IMG/VR virus record: IMGVR_UViG_3300025012_000185
Location: 1-39,155 of that record
DNA length: 39,155 bases
From: a virus
Direction: 5' to 3' (one strand)
The position numbers were made by a program, and so were the translations under genes. Shown here piece by piece: positions 28,061 to 36,300 of the stretch. How positions within the stretch are numbered: position 1 is the first letter of the stretch; each line of letters begins with the position of its first letter. Below the pieces are notes generated by a model. It was not told the origin of the DNA. It saw only the letters and a program-made list of their open reading frames with translations, and ran no database searches.

Positions 28061-30406
28061 GTGGCCCTTGATCCGCGGATGATGATGGGCCCCCCGGACG
28101 GCATGATGCCCCCGGGGGGCCCCCCGCCGGGAATGGAGCCTCCCGGGGCCCCACCTCCCTCCCCACAGATGGGTATGCCAGAGCAAGGAGGTCTGCCAGT
28201 CATCACGCCCCCGGAACCGGAACCGGACTGGTCTCGTCTCGAAGATCAGGCCCTCGTCCGCGACATCAACCTGAGCGAGAAAGAAGAGCTTCGGATCAAG
28301 GACATCCTGCATACTGAAATCGCTCGGGCAACTCGCTCGCTGAAGACGCGCAATGAAGAGCTGACCAAGTGGCGGAAGCAGTACAAGGAAGTTCGAGAGA
28401 CCAAGACCTACCCGTTCAAGAACTGCTCGAACGTGTGCGTACCGTTGACGCCGTCAGATGCCGACCAGATCACGGCGCGGACCGTTCGCGTGCTCTCCTG
28501 TACGGAGCCGCAGTACGTGGTCGAACCGGCGTTGGACCAGGAGATTCCCATCGAAGAGCTGCACTCCGTACAGCAGTACATGAAGGGAAAGCTCTCGGAT
28601 CCGCGGATGGGTTTCGACAGGGCGAAGGAAGAGTTCGTCCATTCCATGGTTGTCACGGGCCTCGGCCTCGGCAAGGTCAAGTGGGACACGAAGACCCGGA
28701 ACGTCAGCCGGTACGAAATCATCCCGGATGCGGAGATGACCGGCAATGCCCTCAAGGGAACGCCAAAGATCATCTCCAAGGACGAGGTGGTCTACGAAGG
28801 CAACGTCTTCGAGGTGGTGCGCCCGGAGGACTTCTTCTATCCGCCCGAGTGCCACCAAGATCCGGACCTGGTCTTCAACGCCTACTGGGTCGGTCATCGT
28901 TTCCTCGAACGCCTCGGCGAGATGCAAAAGAAAGCGAAGGCCGGCGTCTATCGAGAAGACGCCGTCAAGCGAATCGCCGACGCCGACGAACGGGACTACT
29001 CGCAGAACGAGCTGTCTGCGATGGTCGACCGGGACACGCTCGTTGCCGAGGGCTTGGATGATGCGCCCGTAGACAAGAACGCGAATCAGCTCACGAACTT
29101 CGAAATCTACATCCGTGTTGCGCTGGAAGACAGCAAGAAGGGGAAACAGCCGGAACGAGATTGCGTTTTCGTCTACAACTACGAGACGAAAGAGATCCTG
29201 TCGGCCAAGTACCTGTTCTTCTTCCACGGACGGAGACCGTTCGTGCGGGCGCCGTTCAAGGAGAATGGCGAGTTTTTCGGCATCGGCGTTCCGCAACAGC
29301 TCCAGCACCTGCAACGGGCCGCGAACGATCTCGTGAACCAGGGGATCGACGCCGGGACCTATGCGAATCTCCCCGTGATCGCGAAACGGAAAGATTCGGT
29401 GCTTGGGCGTGGGAAGCAGGACGACATCTACCCCGGCAAGATCATCGAAATGGACGACGTGTCGCAGCTCCAGAAGATCGACCTCGGGGATACGTCTGCA
29501 TCGGTGTTCCAGTTCCTTCCGATGATCCGGGAGTTCGCTCAGAAGCGGACCGGCGTGACCGACTTTCTGTCCGGGATGGAGGGCGAGCGTGGGAATCGGG
29601 AGTCCGCCGCTGGGGCCGGGCAACGGACGGGCAACTCGTCGCCGTTGTTCGATGTCGTGCTCGGGTGCGTTCGGCGAGCGCTGGAAGATGCCGCCGATCT
29701 CATGTTCTGGAATTGCTGGCAGTTCAAGCCGGATGGCGACGAATACCAGGAACAGAATCCCAAGGGCGATTTCGTCAAGAAGCTGTTCACGATGCCGCCA
29801 CAGGCCGGAGGAAGGTATCGCTTTCGAATCATGGCGTCTTCGGTCGCGGCGAACCCGGAAGTCCGGAAGCAGACGATCCAGCATCTCTCCGGGATTCTCG
29901 ATCCACTCGACCAACAGCTCATCCAGACGGCCGGGCAGATCGGCAGTCCCGATACCCCGCCCCTGATTCGCGAGCTGTTGGTGAGTGCGATGGGACGAAA
30001 AACACGGCTCATGCGCCAAACGGCCGAAGCCTTCGATCTCCCAGGAGCCGGCCGGCTCGTTCCGGACTGGGACGAGATGTGGCAGGCGAAGCAGGGCGAA
30101 GTCATGCAGATGGTTCAGCAGGCGCAGCAGCAGCCCAAACCCATCGACGAAACGATTCTCAGGAAGATCGGGCCGAGCTGGGCAGAGATGCCACCGGAAG
30201 TCCAAGCGTGGGTCTACACCGGAATGGGAGCCCCGATTCCGCCTGACCTTCAACGGGAAATCGAGATGCGGGCGCAGCAGTTCGCGCCGCCACCGCAGCC
30301 AGGACAAGGAGACCAAAATGCTGGAGATCAGACCGCCGGTGACCCCATGGGAGGGGTTGGAGCAGGACCAGAAATTGGAGCTGCTCCGGCACCTCCTGGA
30401 GTCTGA
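28061..30406 (+). CDS. portal protein
   Basis: A 781-residue protein with GTG start 28,061 right after the small basic gene; GGGAAG is the only ribosome-like match. The first 55 residues are an unusual Pro/Gly/Met-rich stretch (PPDGMMPPGGPPPGMEPPG). The body fits large podovirus portals: a stem-side helix (KEELRIKDILHTEIARATRS), RTVRVLSC, EEFVHSMVVTGLGLGKVKWD, RPEDFFYPPECHQDPD, the strand-rich VFVYNYETKEILSAKYLFFF, and FGIGVPQQLQHLQRAANDLV. C-terminal helices are Gln-rich (MQMVQQAQQQ), then an Ala/Pro/Gly tail. The portal forms the dodecameric DNA channel. Its end overlaps the next gene by 89 bases. Confidence 0.85.
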   Translation: MALDPRMMMGPPDGMMPPGGPPPGMEPPGAPPPSPQMGMPEQGGLPVITPPEPEPDWSRLEDQALVRDINLSEKEELRIKDILHTEIARATRSLKTRNEELTKWRKQYKEVRETKTYPFKNCSNVCVPLTPSDADQITARTVRVLSCTEPQYVVEPALDQEIPIEELHSVQQYMKGKLSDPRMGFDRAKEEFVHSMVVTGLGLGKVKWDTKTRNVSRYEIIPDAEMTGNALKGTPKIISKDEVVYEGNVFEVVRPEDFFYPPECHQDPDLVFNAYWVGHRFLERLGEMQKKAKAGVYREDAVKRIADADERDYSQNELSAMVDRDTLVAEGLDDAPVDKNANQLTNFEIYIRVALEDSKKGKQPERDCVFVYNYETKEILSAKYLFFFHGRRPFVRAPFKENGEFFGIGVPQQLQHLQRAANDLVNQGIDAGTYANLPVIAKRKDSVLGRGKQDDIYPGKIIEMDDVSQLQKIDLGDTSASVFQFLPMIREFAQKRTGVTDFLSGMEGERGNRESAAGAGQRTGNSSPLFDVVLGCVRRALEDAADLMFWNCWQFKPDGDEYQEQNPKGDFVKKLFTMPPQAGGRYRFRIMASSVAANPEVRKQTIQHLSGILDPLDQQLIQTAGQIGSPDTPPLIRELLVSAMGRKTRLMRQTAEAFDLPGAGRLVPDWDEMWQAKQGEVMQMVQQAQQQPKPIDETILRKIGPSWAEMPPEVQAWVYTGMGAPIPPDLQREIEMRAQQFAPPPQPGQGDQNAGDQTAGDPMGGVGAGPEIGAAPAPPGV

Positions 30407-30608
30407 GGGCTTTCTGTACCTGATTCATTTCGCGCGGATGTCGAAGCTCGCCGCGCTGCAAAACCTGGCCCGGGAAGGGAACTCCCGAGACCAGGACTTG
30501 TTCCTGAAGGGGTACATCTCAGGGCTTGAGTTCTGTGAGGGGTCCATCTCGCAGACGGTCGATTCCCTCCGTGGGGATCAGAAACAGGAGGTCGCAAATG
30601 GGGGATGA
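30318..30608 (+). CDS. small hypothetical protein between portal and scaffold
   Basis: A 96-residue protein. ATG 30,318 has AAGGAG seven bases upstream; the first 89 bases lie inside the portal gene in another frame. It is helical: EQDQKLELLRHLLESEGFLY, IHFARMSKLAALQNLARE, GYISGLEFCEGSISQTVDSL. It overlaps the following start. Its place between portal and scaffold is often filled by small accessory head genes. Function unknown. Confidence 0.65.
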   Translation: MLEIRPPVTPWEGLEQDQKLELLRHLLESEGFLYLIHFARMSKLAALQNLAREGNSRDQDLFLKGYISGLEFCEGSISQTVDSLRGDQKQEVANGG

Positions 30609-31422
30609 CTACAGTCGCGTGGAAACGCAAGAGCCGAAAGAAGTCGGAATCGAGGAGGAACGCCCATCGACGATGGTCGACGATGAGGTCGAATACCCGG
30701 ATTCGCTTCCGGAAGATGAGCCGGAAGAGCCCGAAGCCGCCGCCGGCAGAGACGAGATCCCGGAGTACGACGAGGGGGCGATCCTCGGACACCTGAACCG
30801 TTTCGCGGATGAAGCGGCGTACCAGACGGTTGGCGGCAAGGCAGCCGAAGTCAACCGCGAACTCCAGTGGCTTCAGCAGAAGCTGGCGCCGCAGTCCGAA
30901 GAGCAACTTCTCCGGATGTCGGAAACGGAACGACTCGCCTATCAGCAGGGGCTGACGCGGCGGCAGCAGCTCCAGGACTACCGTGATCGCATCCTCCCGA
31001 TGGAAGCGAATCGCCTTCGGGACATGAATCGCCAGAAGGCCAACACCATCGTCCAGATGCAGCATGGGCTTCAGGCGAAGTACCCGGGGTACTGGCACAA
31101 GATCCTCGACCGGGTGCGGCAGATGGTCGATTCTCGCGAAAGCGGGATCAGTGCCGATCATCTCGCCAACCCCATGACCTACGACATCGTCTACCGCAAC
31201 ATCCGCGGCGAAGAGGCCATCGAAAAAGAAGGCCGCTCCAAGCTCAGGAAGATGGCGGCGGGCGCCCAGACGGTGGGCCGCGGCGTGGGAGAAGAGGGGG
31301 GGCAGAAGAATTTTCGTGAGGCCGATGGGCTAACCCCTAGACAGGTTGCAGAGCGATACCGCAAGATGAATTTTAGCGAAGGTGAGATCAAGGCGACCCT
31401 TCGCAGAATGTTTGGAGACTGA
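30598..31422 (+). CDS. putative scaffolding protein
   Basis: A 274-residue protein with AGGAGG before ATG 30,598. The first 65 residues are very acidic (EVGIEEERPSTMVDDEVEYP, DSLPEDEPEEPEAAAGRDE). The middle is continuous helix rich in Gln, Arg and Leu (VNRELQWLQQKLAPQSEEQL, LAYQQGLTRRQQLQDYRDRI). The C-terminus is basic and helical (READGLTPRQVAERYRKMNF, EIKATLRRMFGD). An acidic start, helical body and basic C-terminal helix that can dock to the coat are the usual scaffold features, and the gene lies between portal and coat genes. No protease domain is seen. Confidence 0.7.
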   Translation: MGDDYSRVETQEPKEVGIEEERPSTMVDDEVEYPDSLPEDEPEEPEAAAGRDEIPEYDEGAILGHLNRFADEAAYQTVGGKAAEVNRELQWLQQKLAPQSEEQLLRMSETERLAYQQGLTRRQQLQDYRDRILPMEANRLRDMNRQKANTIVQMQHGLQAKYPGYWHKILDRVRQMVDSRESGISADHLANPMTYDIVYRNIRGEEAIEKEGRSKLRKMAAGAQTVGRGVGEEGGQKNFREADGLTPRQVAERYRKMNFSEGEIKATLRRMFGD

Positions 31423-31424
31423 GA

Positions 31425-32051
31425 ATGAGTTCGGATCGTATCGCAGACGGTAGCAAGATCACTTCCAGCGGGATGTCCGCTGCCGATTTCTTCGCAGAAG
31501 ATGGTTACCGCTCGGCCCCGCTCGGCGGGAGCAACCCGTATTCGGCTGACTGTACGCAGGTGCTCAACCTCCCGAACTGCCCCTCGGACTGTGCCTGTGG
31601 CGGGAAAAACACGATGGTGGCCTGCTGGCCACCGCAGTCGAACATCGAATACTGCCGCAGACAGGGCATCCTGCCGATTCCGGTGTATGCGTTTCTGCCG
31701 GAGTTCAACGGCGGGAAGCCCGTGACGCCGGTTCGCAACGCGAAGATCCTCCGCGACGGCGTGATGATCGGCGATCCCGGGACCTACGAGGTCGTTCTCT
31801 GCTGGACGACCTGCGAAAACGACGCACGCTTGTCCAAGAACGATGCGGATGCGTGCGAAGCCCTCATGAACGGACGCCCCGCGAGGGGGATCTCGACGCA
31901 GGCCGCAACGAGTGGCGATGACGGCGAGCTGCGGAAAAGTGGACTCATCCCAGAGGAAGAGTCGAGCTACACGAAACAGGGTATCGAGCGGACTGGTAAG
32001 GGCCAGTTCGTTGCGAAAGACCGGCGGCCCATGGTTACCGTGCCGGGCTAG
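31425..32051 (+). CDS. Cys-rich protein of the head gene block
   Basis: A 208-residue protein with GGAGACTGAGA upstream of ATG. It has an unusual cluster of Cys between about residues 43 and 77 (DCTQVLNLPNCPSDCACGGK, VACWPPQ, EYCRRQG), and further Cys at LCWTTCEN and DACEAL. These could bind zinc or form disulfides. The middle is beta-like (LPIPVYAFLPEFNGGKPVTP, AKILRDGVMIGDPGTYEVVL). It sits between scaffold and decoration genes, so a minor head protein is likely. I do not recognise the family. Confidence 0.62.
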   Translation: MSSDRIADGSKITSSGMSAADFFAEDGYRSAPLGGSNPYSADCTQVLNLPNCPSDCACGGKNTMVACWPPQSNIEYCRRQGILPIPVYAFLPEFNGGKPVTPVRNAKILRDGVMIGDPGTYEVVLCWTTCENDARLSKNDADACEALMNGRPARGISTQAATSGDDGELRKSGLIPEEESSYTKQGIERTGKGQFVAKDRRPMVTVPG

Positions 32052-32076
32052 CCACAAAAGACTTTAGGAGGAGAAC

Positions 32077-32565
32077 ATGGCAAAGACGGCACCGACTATC
32101 GCGATGCGGGTCGCCCGCACGATGGGCTCGTCCCCTTTCAATCCGGTGTTGGAGTTCCCGGAGAAGGCGGGACCCGAAACGTTCGTGGCTGGCGACCTCG
32201 TCGAGTACACGAGCGGTTACCTCTGCATCCAGACCGTTAGCGGTGCCGACGATGTCGTGTGCGGCATCGCTCAGGTTGGCGCAAGCGGGACCGTCAACAC
32301 CATGATCCCGGTCGAGGTGTTCGACCAGAGCACCCACATCATCGCCAATCTCAAGAACGGCGGTGCCGATTACGTTCTGCTCGCTACGGACCTCGGGGCC
32401 GTGTATGGACCGCGCAGAGATGCTGCGGGGATCTGGAGTCTCGACAAGGCAGAGACGACCGGGCCGCTGTTCCGGGTTCTCGGAGTCCATCCCGACTACG
32501 CCGTTGACGACACGAACGCCTGGGTCTACGCAGTGCCGGTGCCCGGCGACTACTTCGTCGAGTAA
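32077..32565 (+). CDS. capsid decoration/cement protein candidate
   Basis: A 162-residue protein with a strong ribosome site (AGGAGGAG). It is beta-rich and compact, without long helices: ETFVAGDLVEYTSGYLCIQT, VVCGIAQVGASGTVNTMIPV, YVLLATDLGAVYGPR, WVYAVPVPGDYFVE. The 'gDlVeyt.g.....a....vvcGiaq' pattern is typical of the small beta-barrel proteins encoded directly upstream of the coat protein in many phages (head decoration or stabilising proteins). The call rests on the pattern and on position. Confidence 0.7.
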   Translation: MAKTAPTIAMRVARTMGSSPFNPVLEFPEKAGPETFVAGDLVEYTSGYLCIQTVSGADDVVCGIAQVGASGTVNTMIPVEVFDQSTHIIANLKNGGADYVLLATDLGAVYGPRRDAAGIWSLDKAETTGPLFRVLGVHPDYAVDDTNAWVYAVPVPGDYFVE

Positions 32566-32589
32566 ACGATAGGGAAGAGGAGATAGATC

Positions 32590-33561
32590 ATGAACAGGCC
32601 GAACTACACTTCTTCGCCTATCGCAACCGCGGCAGCGAACAGTCGCATGCTCGTGGAGGGGTTCCACACGGTCTTCTACGAAGAGATGAAGCGTGCGAAG
32701 CCCAAGTACGAAGAGTTTTTCGAGATGCAGAAGTCCGACAAGCTCTCCGAAGCCTACATGTCGGCCGCGGGGCTGGGTCTTGCGGTTCAGACTCCGGACG
32801 GGACGCCAGTCGAGTACGAGGACATCTACAACGGCGAGGTCAAGGAGATCCGGAACTTCACGTACACGAAGGGCTACCGGGTCATGCAGTCGACGCTGGA
32901 GGACGAGCTTTACGGGATCAATCGCAAGGCCCTGAAGGCTCTTCCGAAGTCGATGGAGTACAAGGCCGAGTCGACGGCCGCCGCTCTCATGGGCGCTTCG
33001 TTCACCACGACCTACGGGTTCGACCCGAGTTCCGCGGTTATGCCCATCGTCGCGACGAACCACAACTACATCTCCGGGAAGTACGACCTCACGTCGACGA
33101 CGCCGACCACGACGTGGTCGAATCGGCTGGCTAGCAACTCCGCCCCGACGCCGGAGACGGTTTCGCAAATGTACGTTCTCTCGAACCAGGCTCGTGATCG
33201 CGAAGGGTTCCCTATCGAGTTCGGCGAGAAGTTCATCGTGTGCCAGGTCGACAAGGAACCCGTGTTCTGGGCGATCATGAACTCGGTCAACAGGGCGTTC
33301 GAGTTCTCGAACACCAAGGGGATCTTCGGACCGCAGGGGCCGTGGAACATGAAGGTGAAGGTTTGGAAGTGGCTCCCGTCGGCCATCGCGTGGTTCATGC
33401 TTCAGCCGGAGAACACGCCGTTCGTTCACCAGTGGCGCATCAAGCCGAACATCACCGAAGACTACGCGAAGAACAACTTCGTCCAGTACGTCAATGCCCG
33501 GATGCGCTACGGCCAGGGCGCCATCGAGCCGCGCGGGATCTGGGGAACGGTCGGAGCGTAA
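32590..33561 (+). CDS. major capsid protein
   Basis: A 323-residue protein with GAGGAGA upstream of ATG 32,590. Size, position after scaffold and decoration genes, and strong conservation-like composition fit an HK97-fold coat. It has an N-terminal helix (RMLVEGFHTVFYEEMKRAKP), an extended loop and strand region (GTPVEYEDIYNGEVKEIRNF), a spine-helix region (INRKALKALPKSMEYKAEST, AALMGASF) and a C-terminal strand pair (FVHQWRIKPNITEDYAKNNF, VQYVNARMRYGQGAIEPRG). There is no obvious N-terminal delta domain or protease, so scaffolding is probably supplied by the separate upstream gene. The fold is inferred and was not searched. Confidence 0.8.
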   Translation: MNRPNYTSSPIATAAANSRMLVEGFHTVFYEEMKRAKPKYEEFFEMQKSDKLSEAYMSAAGLGLAVQTPDGTPVEYEDIYNGEVKEIRNFTYTKGYRVMQSTLEDELYGINRKALKALPKSMEYKAESTAAALMGASFTTTYGFDPSSAVMPIVATNHNYISGKYDLTSTTPTTTWSNRLASNSAPTPETVSQMYVLSNQARDREGFPIEFGEKFIVCQVDKEPVFWAIMNSVNRAFEFSNTKGIFGPQGPWNMKVKVWKWLPSAIAWFMLQPENTPFVHQWRIKPNITEDYAKNNFVQYVNARMRYGQGAIEPRGIWGTVGA

Positions 33562-33571
33562 GGAGGCCACA

Positions 33572-33781
33572 ATGGCGAGTGCTGTGATCCAACTCGTGTG
33601 CAGCCATCCGGACTGCAACGAAACCTCGGGTAAGCTGTCTGTCGATTGCGAACGCGACATGACCGAGGACGGTTTTCTGCGAGCCGAAGGAAGCAAGCAT
33701 CTTCCCGGCGGCTGGTCGCTGAAACTTCGACGGGATCGTCCCGGCGGGAATGTCTTCTGCTCGGAACACTCGGAGGGCTAG
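33572..33781 (+). CDS. small protein with terminal Cys/His clusters
   Basis: A 69-residue protein with AAGGAGG before ATG 33,572. CSHPDCNETSGKLSVDC near the start and FCSEHSEG at the end suggest a zinc site joining both ends (Cys/His ligands). In between are charged turns (ERDMTEDGFLRAEGSKHLPG, WSLKLRRDRPGGN). It lies between the coat gene and the secreted-looking protein. Many phages have a small zinc-binding protein in the head block; no function is known to me. Confidence 0.65.
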   Translation: MASAVIQLVCSHPDCNETSGKLSVDCERDMTEDGFLRAEGSKHLPGGWSLKLRRDRPGGNVFCSEHSEG

Positions 33782-33782
33782 G

Positions 33783-35231
33783 ATGAACAAGCGAACGGTG
33801 ACGAGTGTTCTCGCTGCCGCCACCCTCTTCGTGGGGGTGGCGGCGTTTGGTGCGAGCACGCTCCCTGACAACCTCGTGGTTCAGGGGAGTGTGACTTGCA
33901 CGTCCATCACGAATACGGGTAGCACCGACTACACGGAGGTCAACGCGGCCAACGGATCGGCTGACGTGCTCGACTACACGGGAACGCTCGGGATCATGAA
34001 CGGTTCCGACACGTTCCAGCTCTTCGACATCAACATCACGAACGCGAACCACACGGGGGGCTCGAACTTCGTCTATGTGTTCGACATCGCCGGGATCACT
34101 CAGGATGCCCAGGCGAGAGAGACGGCGATCCTCATTGGTACCGGATGGGACTACGCTCTCGACATCGGGGCGAACCCAATCCTCGGTGGTGCGGCGGATG
34201 CGATCACGATTGGTGGGTCGGACGCTACGTTCACGTTCACGCGCAACGATGCCGGGGCGGTGACGTTCTCGGGCGCAGACGACGCCGGAGCCGCGGACAC
34301 CATCTATGACACCACGGGGACGGGTGCGGTCACCGTCGGGTCGGCTGACGTGACTGGGGTGACGCTGTCGTCTGATGGTGGGACTCTCGACACGGCAACC
34401 GCCAACACGCTGACGCTCACAGCCCTGACTACGAACGCGGCGACGTTCATCGGTGCGGATGCGGCTTCGCCGGCCGATACGGTGTTCGACACAACCGGGG
34501 CTGGAGCCATCACGGTTGGGTCGGCTGATGTTACGTCGATCACGCTCACGACCGACGGAACCGGGACTGGAGAGGTCGTTCTTCCGCTTCAGTCCGTTGC
34601 CGGCGCAGAGATGGTCAACGATACTGTCGGTGGTGACCAGCTCGCGGATTCCATCACGCTGGATGCCGCTACTACCATTTCCGGGTCGTACGATTTTACG
34701 GCCGGCACTGCGGGCAACGAAGCTGCGGTCGGGAATGTCGCCGTCGAGCGTTGCATGGGGGCGATCTGCCAGACGGTGATGACGCTCACCGCCGTCAACG
34801 TCGTCATCACCGACCCCGGCGCCGCGGCCGCGTATGGCGGGACGTTGATCTACGACTTCCCCGAGGGGCGGATCCTCGCGCTCGGAGTCGTCGCGGATCT
34901 CACGGCAACCGAGGCTTCGGCAACCATCGTGGACGACTGGGATGGGGACATCGCGTTCGGCACGGACGATGCGGACGCAGGAGCCGGTCTTGCGGGCGAT
35001 GAGGTTGACTGGGTTCCGAGCACGGCGACCACTCAGGCTGTAGGGAGCGTCGCGGCGACCGACTGCGCGAGTATCATCACCGACCAGATTTACCACGACG
35101 GGCACACGACCGCGATCGACCTGTACGTGAACTTCGAGATCGACGACGCCGACATCTCGACCGGCGGAGCCGACGCCATCACGGTCAGCGGGACTGTCAC
35201 GGTGACGTGGATCAATCTCGGCGACAACTAA
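33783..35231 (+). CDS. beta-repeat protein with N-terminal signal peptide
   Basis: A 482-residue protein from ATG 33,783 (GGAGGG upstream). The N-terminus MNKRTVTSVLAAATLFVGVA ends at a signal-peptidase-like AFGA-S, a standard Sec signal, odd for a gene in the virion block. The rest is Asp/Gly/Thr/Ala-rich and beta-like. Two tandem modules of about 45 residues share D-T-[IV]-[YF]-D-T-T-G-[TA]-G-A-[VI]-T-V-G-S-A-D-V-T. The C-terminal third (ERCMGAICQTVMTLTAVNVV, GGTLIYDFPEGRILALGVVA, HTTAIDLYVNFEIDDADI) looks like a separate domain also found in phage capsid- or tail-associated proteins. Either it is a virion protein with a chance hydrophobic start or it is exported by the host. Confidence 0.62.
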   Translation: MNKRTVTSVLAAATLFVGVAAFGASTLPDNLVVQGSVTCTSITNTGSTDYTEVNAANGSADVLDYTGTLGIMNGSDTFQLFDINITNANHTGGSNFVYVFDIAGITQDAQARETAILIGTGWDYALDIGANPILGGAADAITIGGSDATFTFTRNDAGAVTFSGADDAGAADTIYDTTGTGAVTVGSADVTGVTLSSDGGTLDTATANTLTLTALTTNAATFIGADAASPADTVFDTTGAGAITVGSADVTSITLTTDGTGTGEVVLPLQSVAGAEMVNDTVGGDQLADSITLDAATTISGSYDFTAGTAGNEAAVGNVAVERCMGAICQTVMTLTAVNVVITDPGAAAAYGGTLIYDFPEGRILALGVVADLTATEASATIVDDWDGDIAFGTDDADAGAGLAGDEVDWVPSTATTQAVGSVAATDCASIITDQIYHDGHTTAIDLYVNFEIDDADISTGGADAITVSGTVTVTWINLGDN

Positions 35232-35246
35232 CGGACAAGCCGAAAG

Positions 35247-35264
35247 GGGGGCCGCAAGGCCCCC
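35247..35264 (+). terminator. GC-rich hairpin after the head gene block
   Basis: GGGGGCC (35,247-35,253), GCAA loop, GGCCCCC (35,258-35,264), 15 bases after a stop codon and about 20 bases before the next start. There is no T tract, so it may be a weak or processed terminator, or an mRNA stabilising element between head and fibre genes. Confidence 0.45.
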
Positions 35265-35284
35265 TGATCGCATAGGGTGATTCC

Positions 35285-35686
35285 ATGCCGATGATTACAG
35301 CGGTGCGGCCGGTCGGCTCAGAGTGGGTCATGGGGACGACGGCCGCGACGCCCGTCACGGTGTCGGCGGCTGCGACGATCAGCTCCTACGGCCACCCGAC
35401 GCAGTTCGGTGGAGACGGCCATACGCTCTACCTGAAGCTCGACGCGACTTCCGTCGGAACCGATGTCTTGGTGGCGGCGTACGCTCATGCGGCCGGATCG
35501 GCTACGACAGCGGCGAACTACGCGGCGATCAGTCCGGCAGTCGTTCCCGATCCGACTGTGCTGACGACGAGTTGGCAGGCGTTCGACTTCTCTCCCCCGT
35601 GTACTGATTACGTGGGGTTTGTTCTGACAAACCGAGAAGTTGCGGATGCGGTGAAGGTCCACGCCGTTTACGTCCACGGGGGTTAG
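35285..35686 (+). CDS. small appendage protein, paralogue of next gene
   Basis: A 133-residue protein, ATG 35,285. It shares its start with the next gene: AVRPVGSEWVMGTTAATPVT versus VLNPVGSAWVSGTPTTNAQI, followed by FGGDGHTLYLKLDA versus FGGDGYALYLYAKR. It is beta-rich throughout (TDVLVAAYAHAAGSATTAAN, WQAFDFSPPCTDYVGFVLTN). It opens the fibre cluster after the hairpin and probably is a tail or head appendage protein. Confidence 0.65.
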   Translation: MPMITAVRPVGSEWVMGTTAATPVTVSAAATISSYGHPTQFGGDGHTLYLKLDATSVGTDVLVAAYAHAAGSATTAANYAAISPAVVPDPTVLTTSWQAFDFSPPCTDYVGFVLTNREVADAVKVHAVYVHGG

Positions 35687-35688
35687 CC

Positions 35689-36300
35689 ATGGTGGCAACG
35701 GTTTTGAACCCTGTCGGGTCGGCGTGGGTTAGCGGAACGCCGACGACGAACGCCCAGATTGAGACAGGGTCGGGCGCCCTGGCGACGGAACTATTCCCGG
35801 TTGCGTTCGGAGGAGATGGCTACGCGCTTTATCTGTACGCGAAGCGAGAAATGACCACGACGATTACGGCGTACGCGCGGGCCGCGACCACGGGAAGCGG
35901 GTTTTTCGGGGCGGACTTCGCGAGTGTAGGCTCGATTTATAGCGCGGTTGCGAAGGTTGGCTGGACGGCTATCCCATTCACGCCGCCTGCGACGGTTGCG
36001 CTGGCGTTCGACGTTACGAACGGCGACGCTTCGTTCGCGTCGGTAGATCGTGCGTGTAACGCGAACATCGCGACGATAACCACATCCGCGGCACACGGGA
36101 TGTCGGCTGGGGACACGGTCACCATTTGGGGGATGACCGACGGGACGTATGACGTGTCCAACGCCACGGTGTTGAGCGTCCCGCTTATCACGACGTTCAC
36201 GTATGCGTTGACACACGCGGATGAGCTGGTGATTGCGGATGCGCTGGGAACGATCACACCATTCTTCCAGTACAAGTTGCTTCTCAAGTGGGGTGGCTAG
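35689..36300 (+). CDS. appendage protein with extra beta module
   Basis: A 203-residue protein starting two bases after the previous stop. The N-terminal 115 residues parallel the preceding gene. A further module at about 120-190 (NIATITTSAAHGMSAGDTVT, WGMTDGTYDVSN, TTFTYALTH) also occurs in the gene at 579, linking genes of the two window ends. The C-terminus is FFQYKLLLKWGG. The two adjacent genes therefore arose by duplication, one gaining a module. Structural role inferred. Confidence 0.65.
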   Translation: MVATVLNPVGSAWVSGTPTTNAQIETGSGALATELFPVAFGGDGYALYLYAKREMTTTITAYARAATTGSGFFGADFASVGSIYSAVAKVGWTAIPFTPPATVALAFDVTNGDASFASVDRACNANIATITTSAAHGMSAGDTVTIWGMTDGTYDVSNATVLSVPLITTFTYALTHADELVIADALGTITPFFQYKLLLKWGG

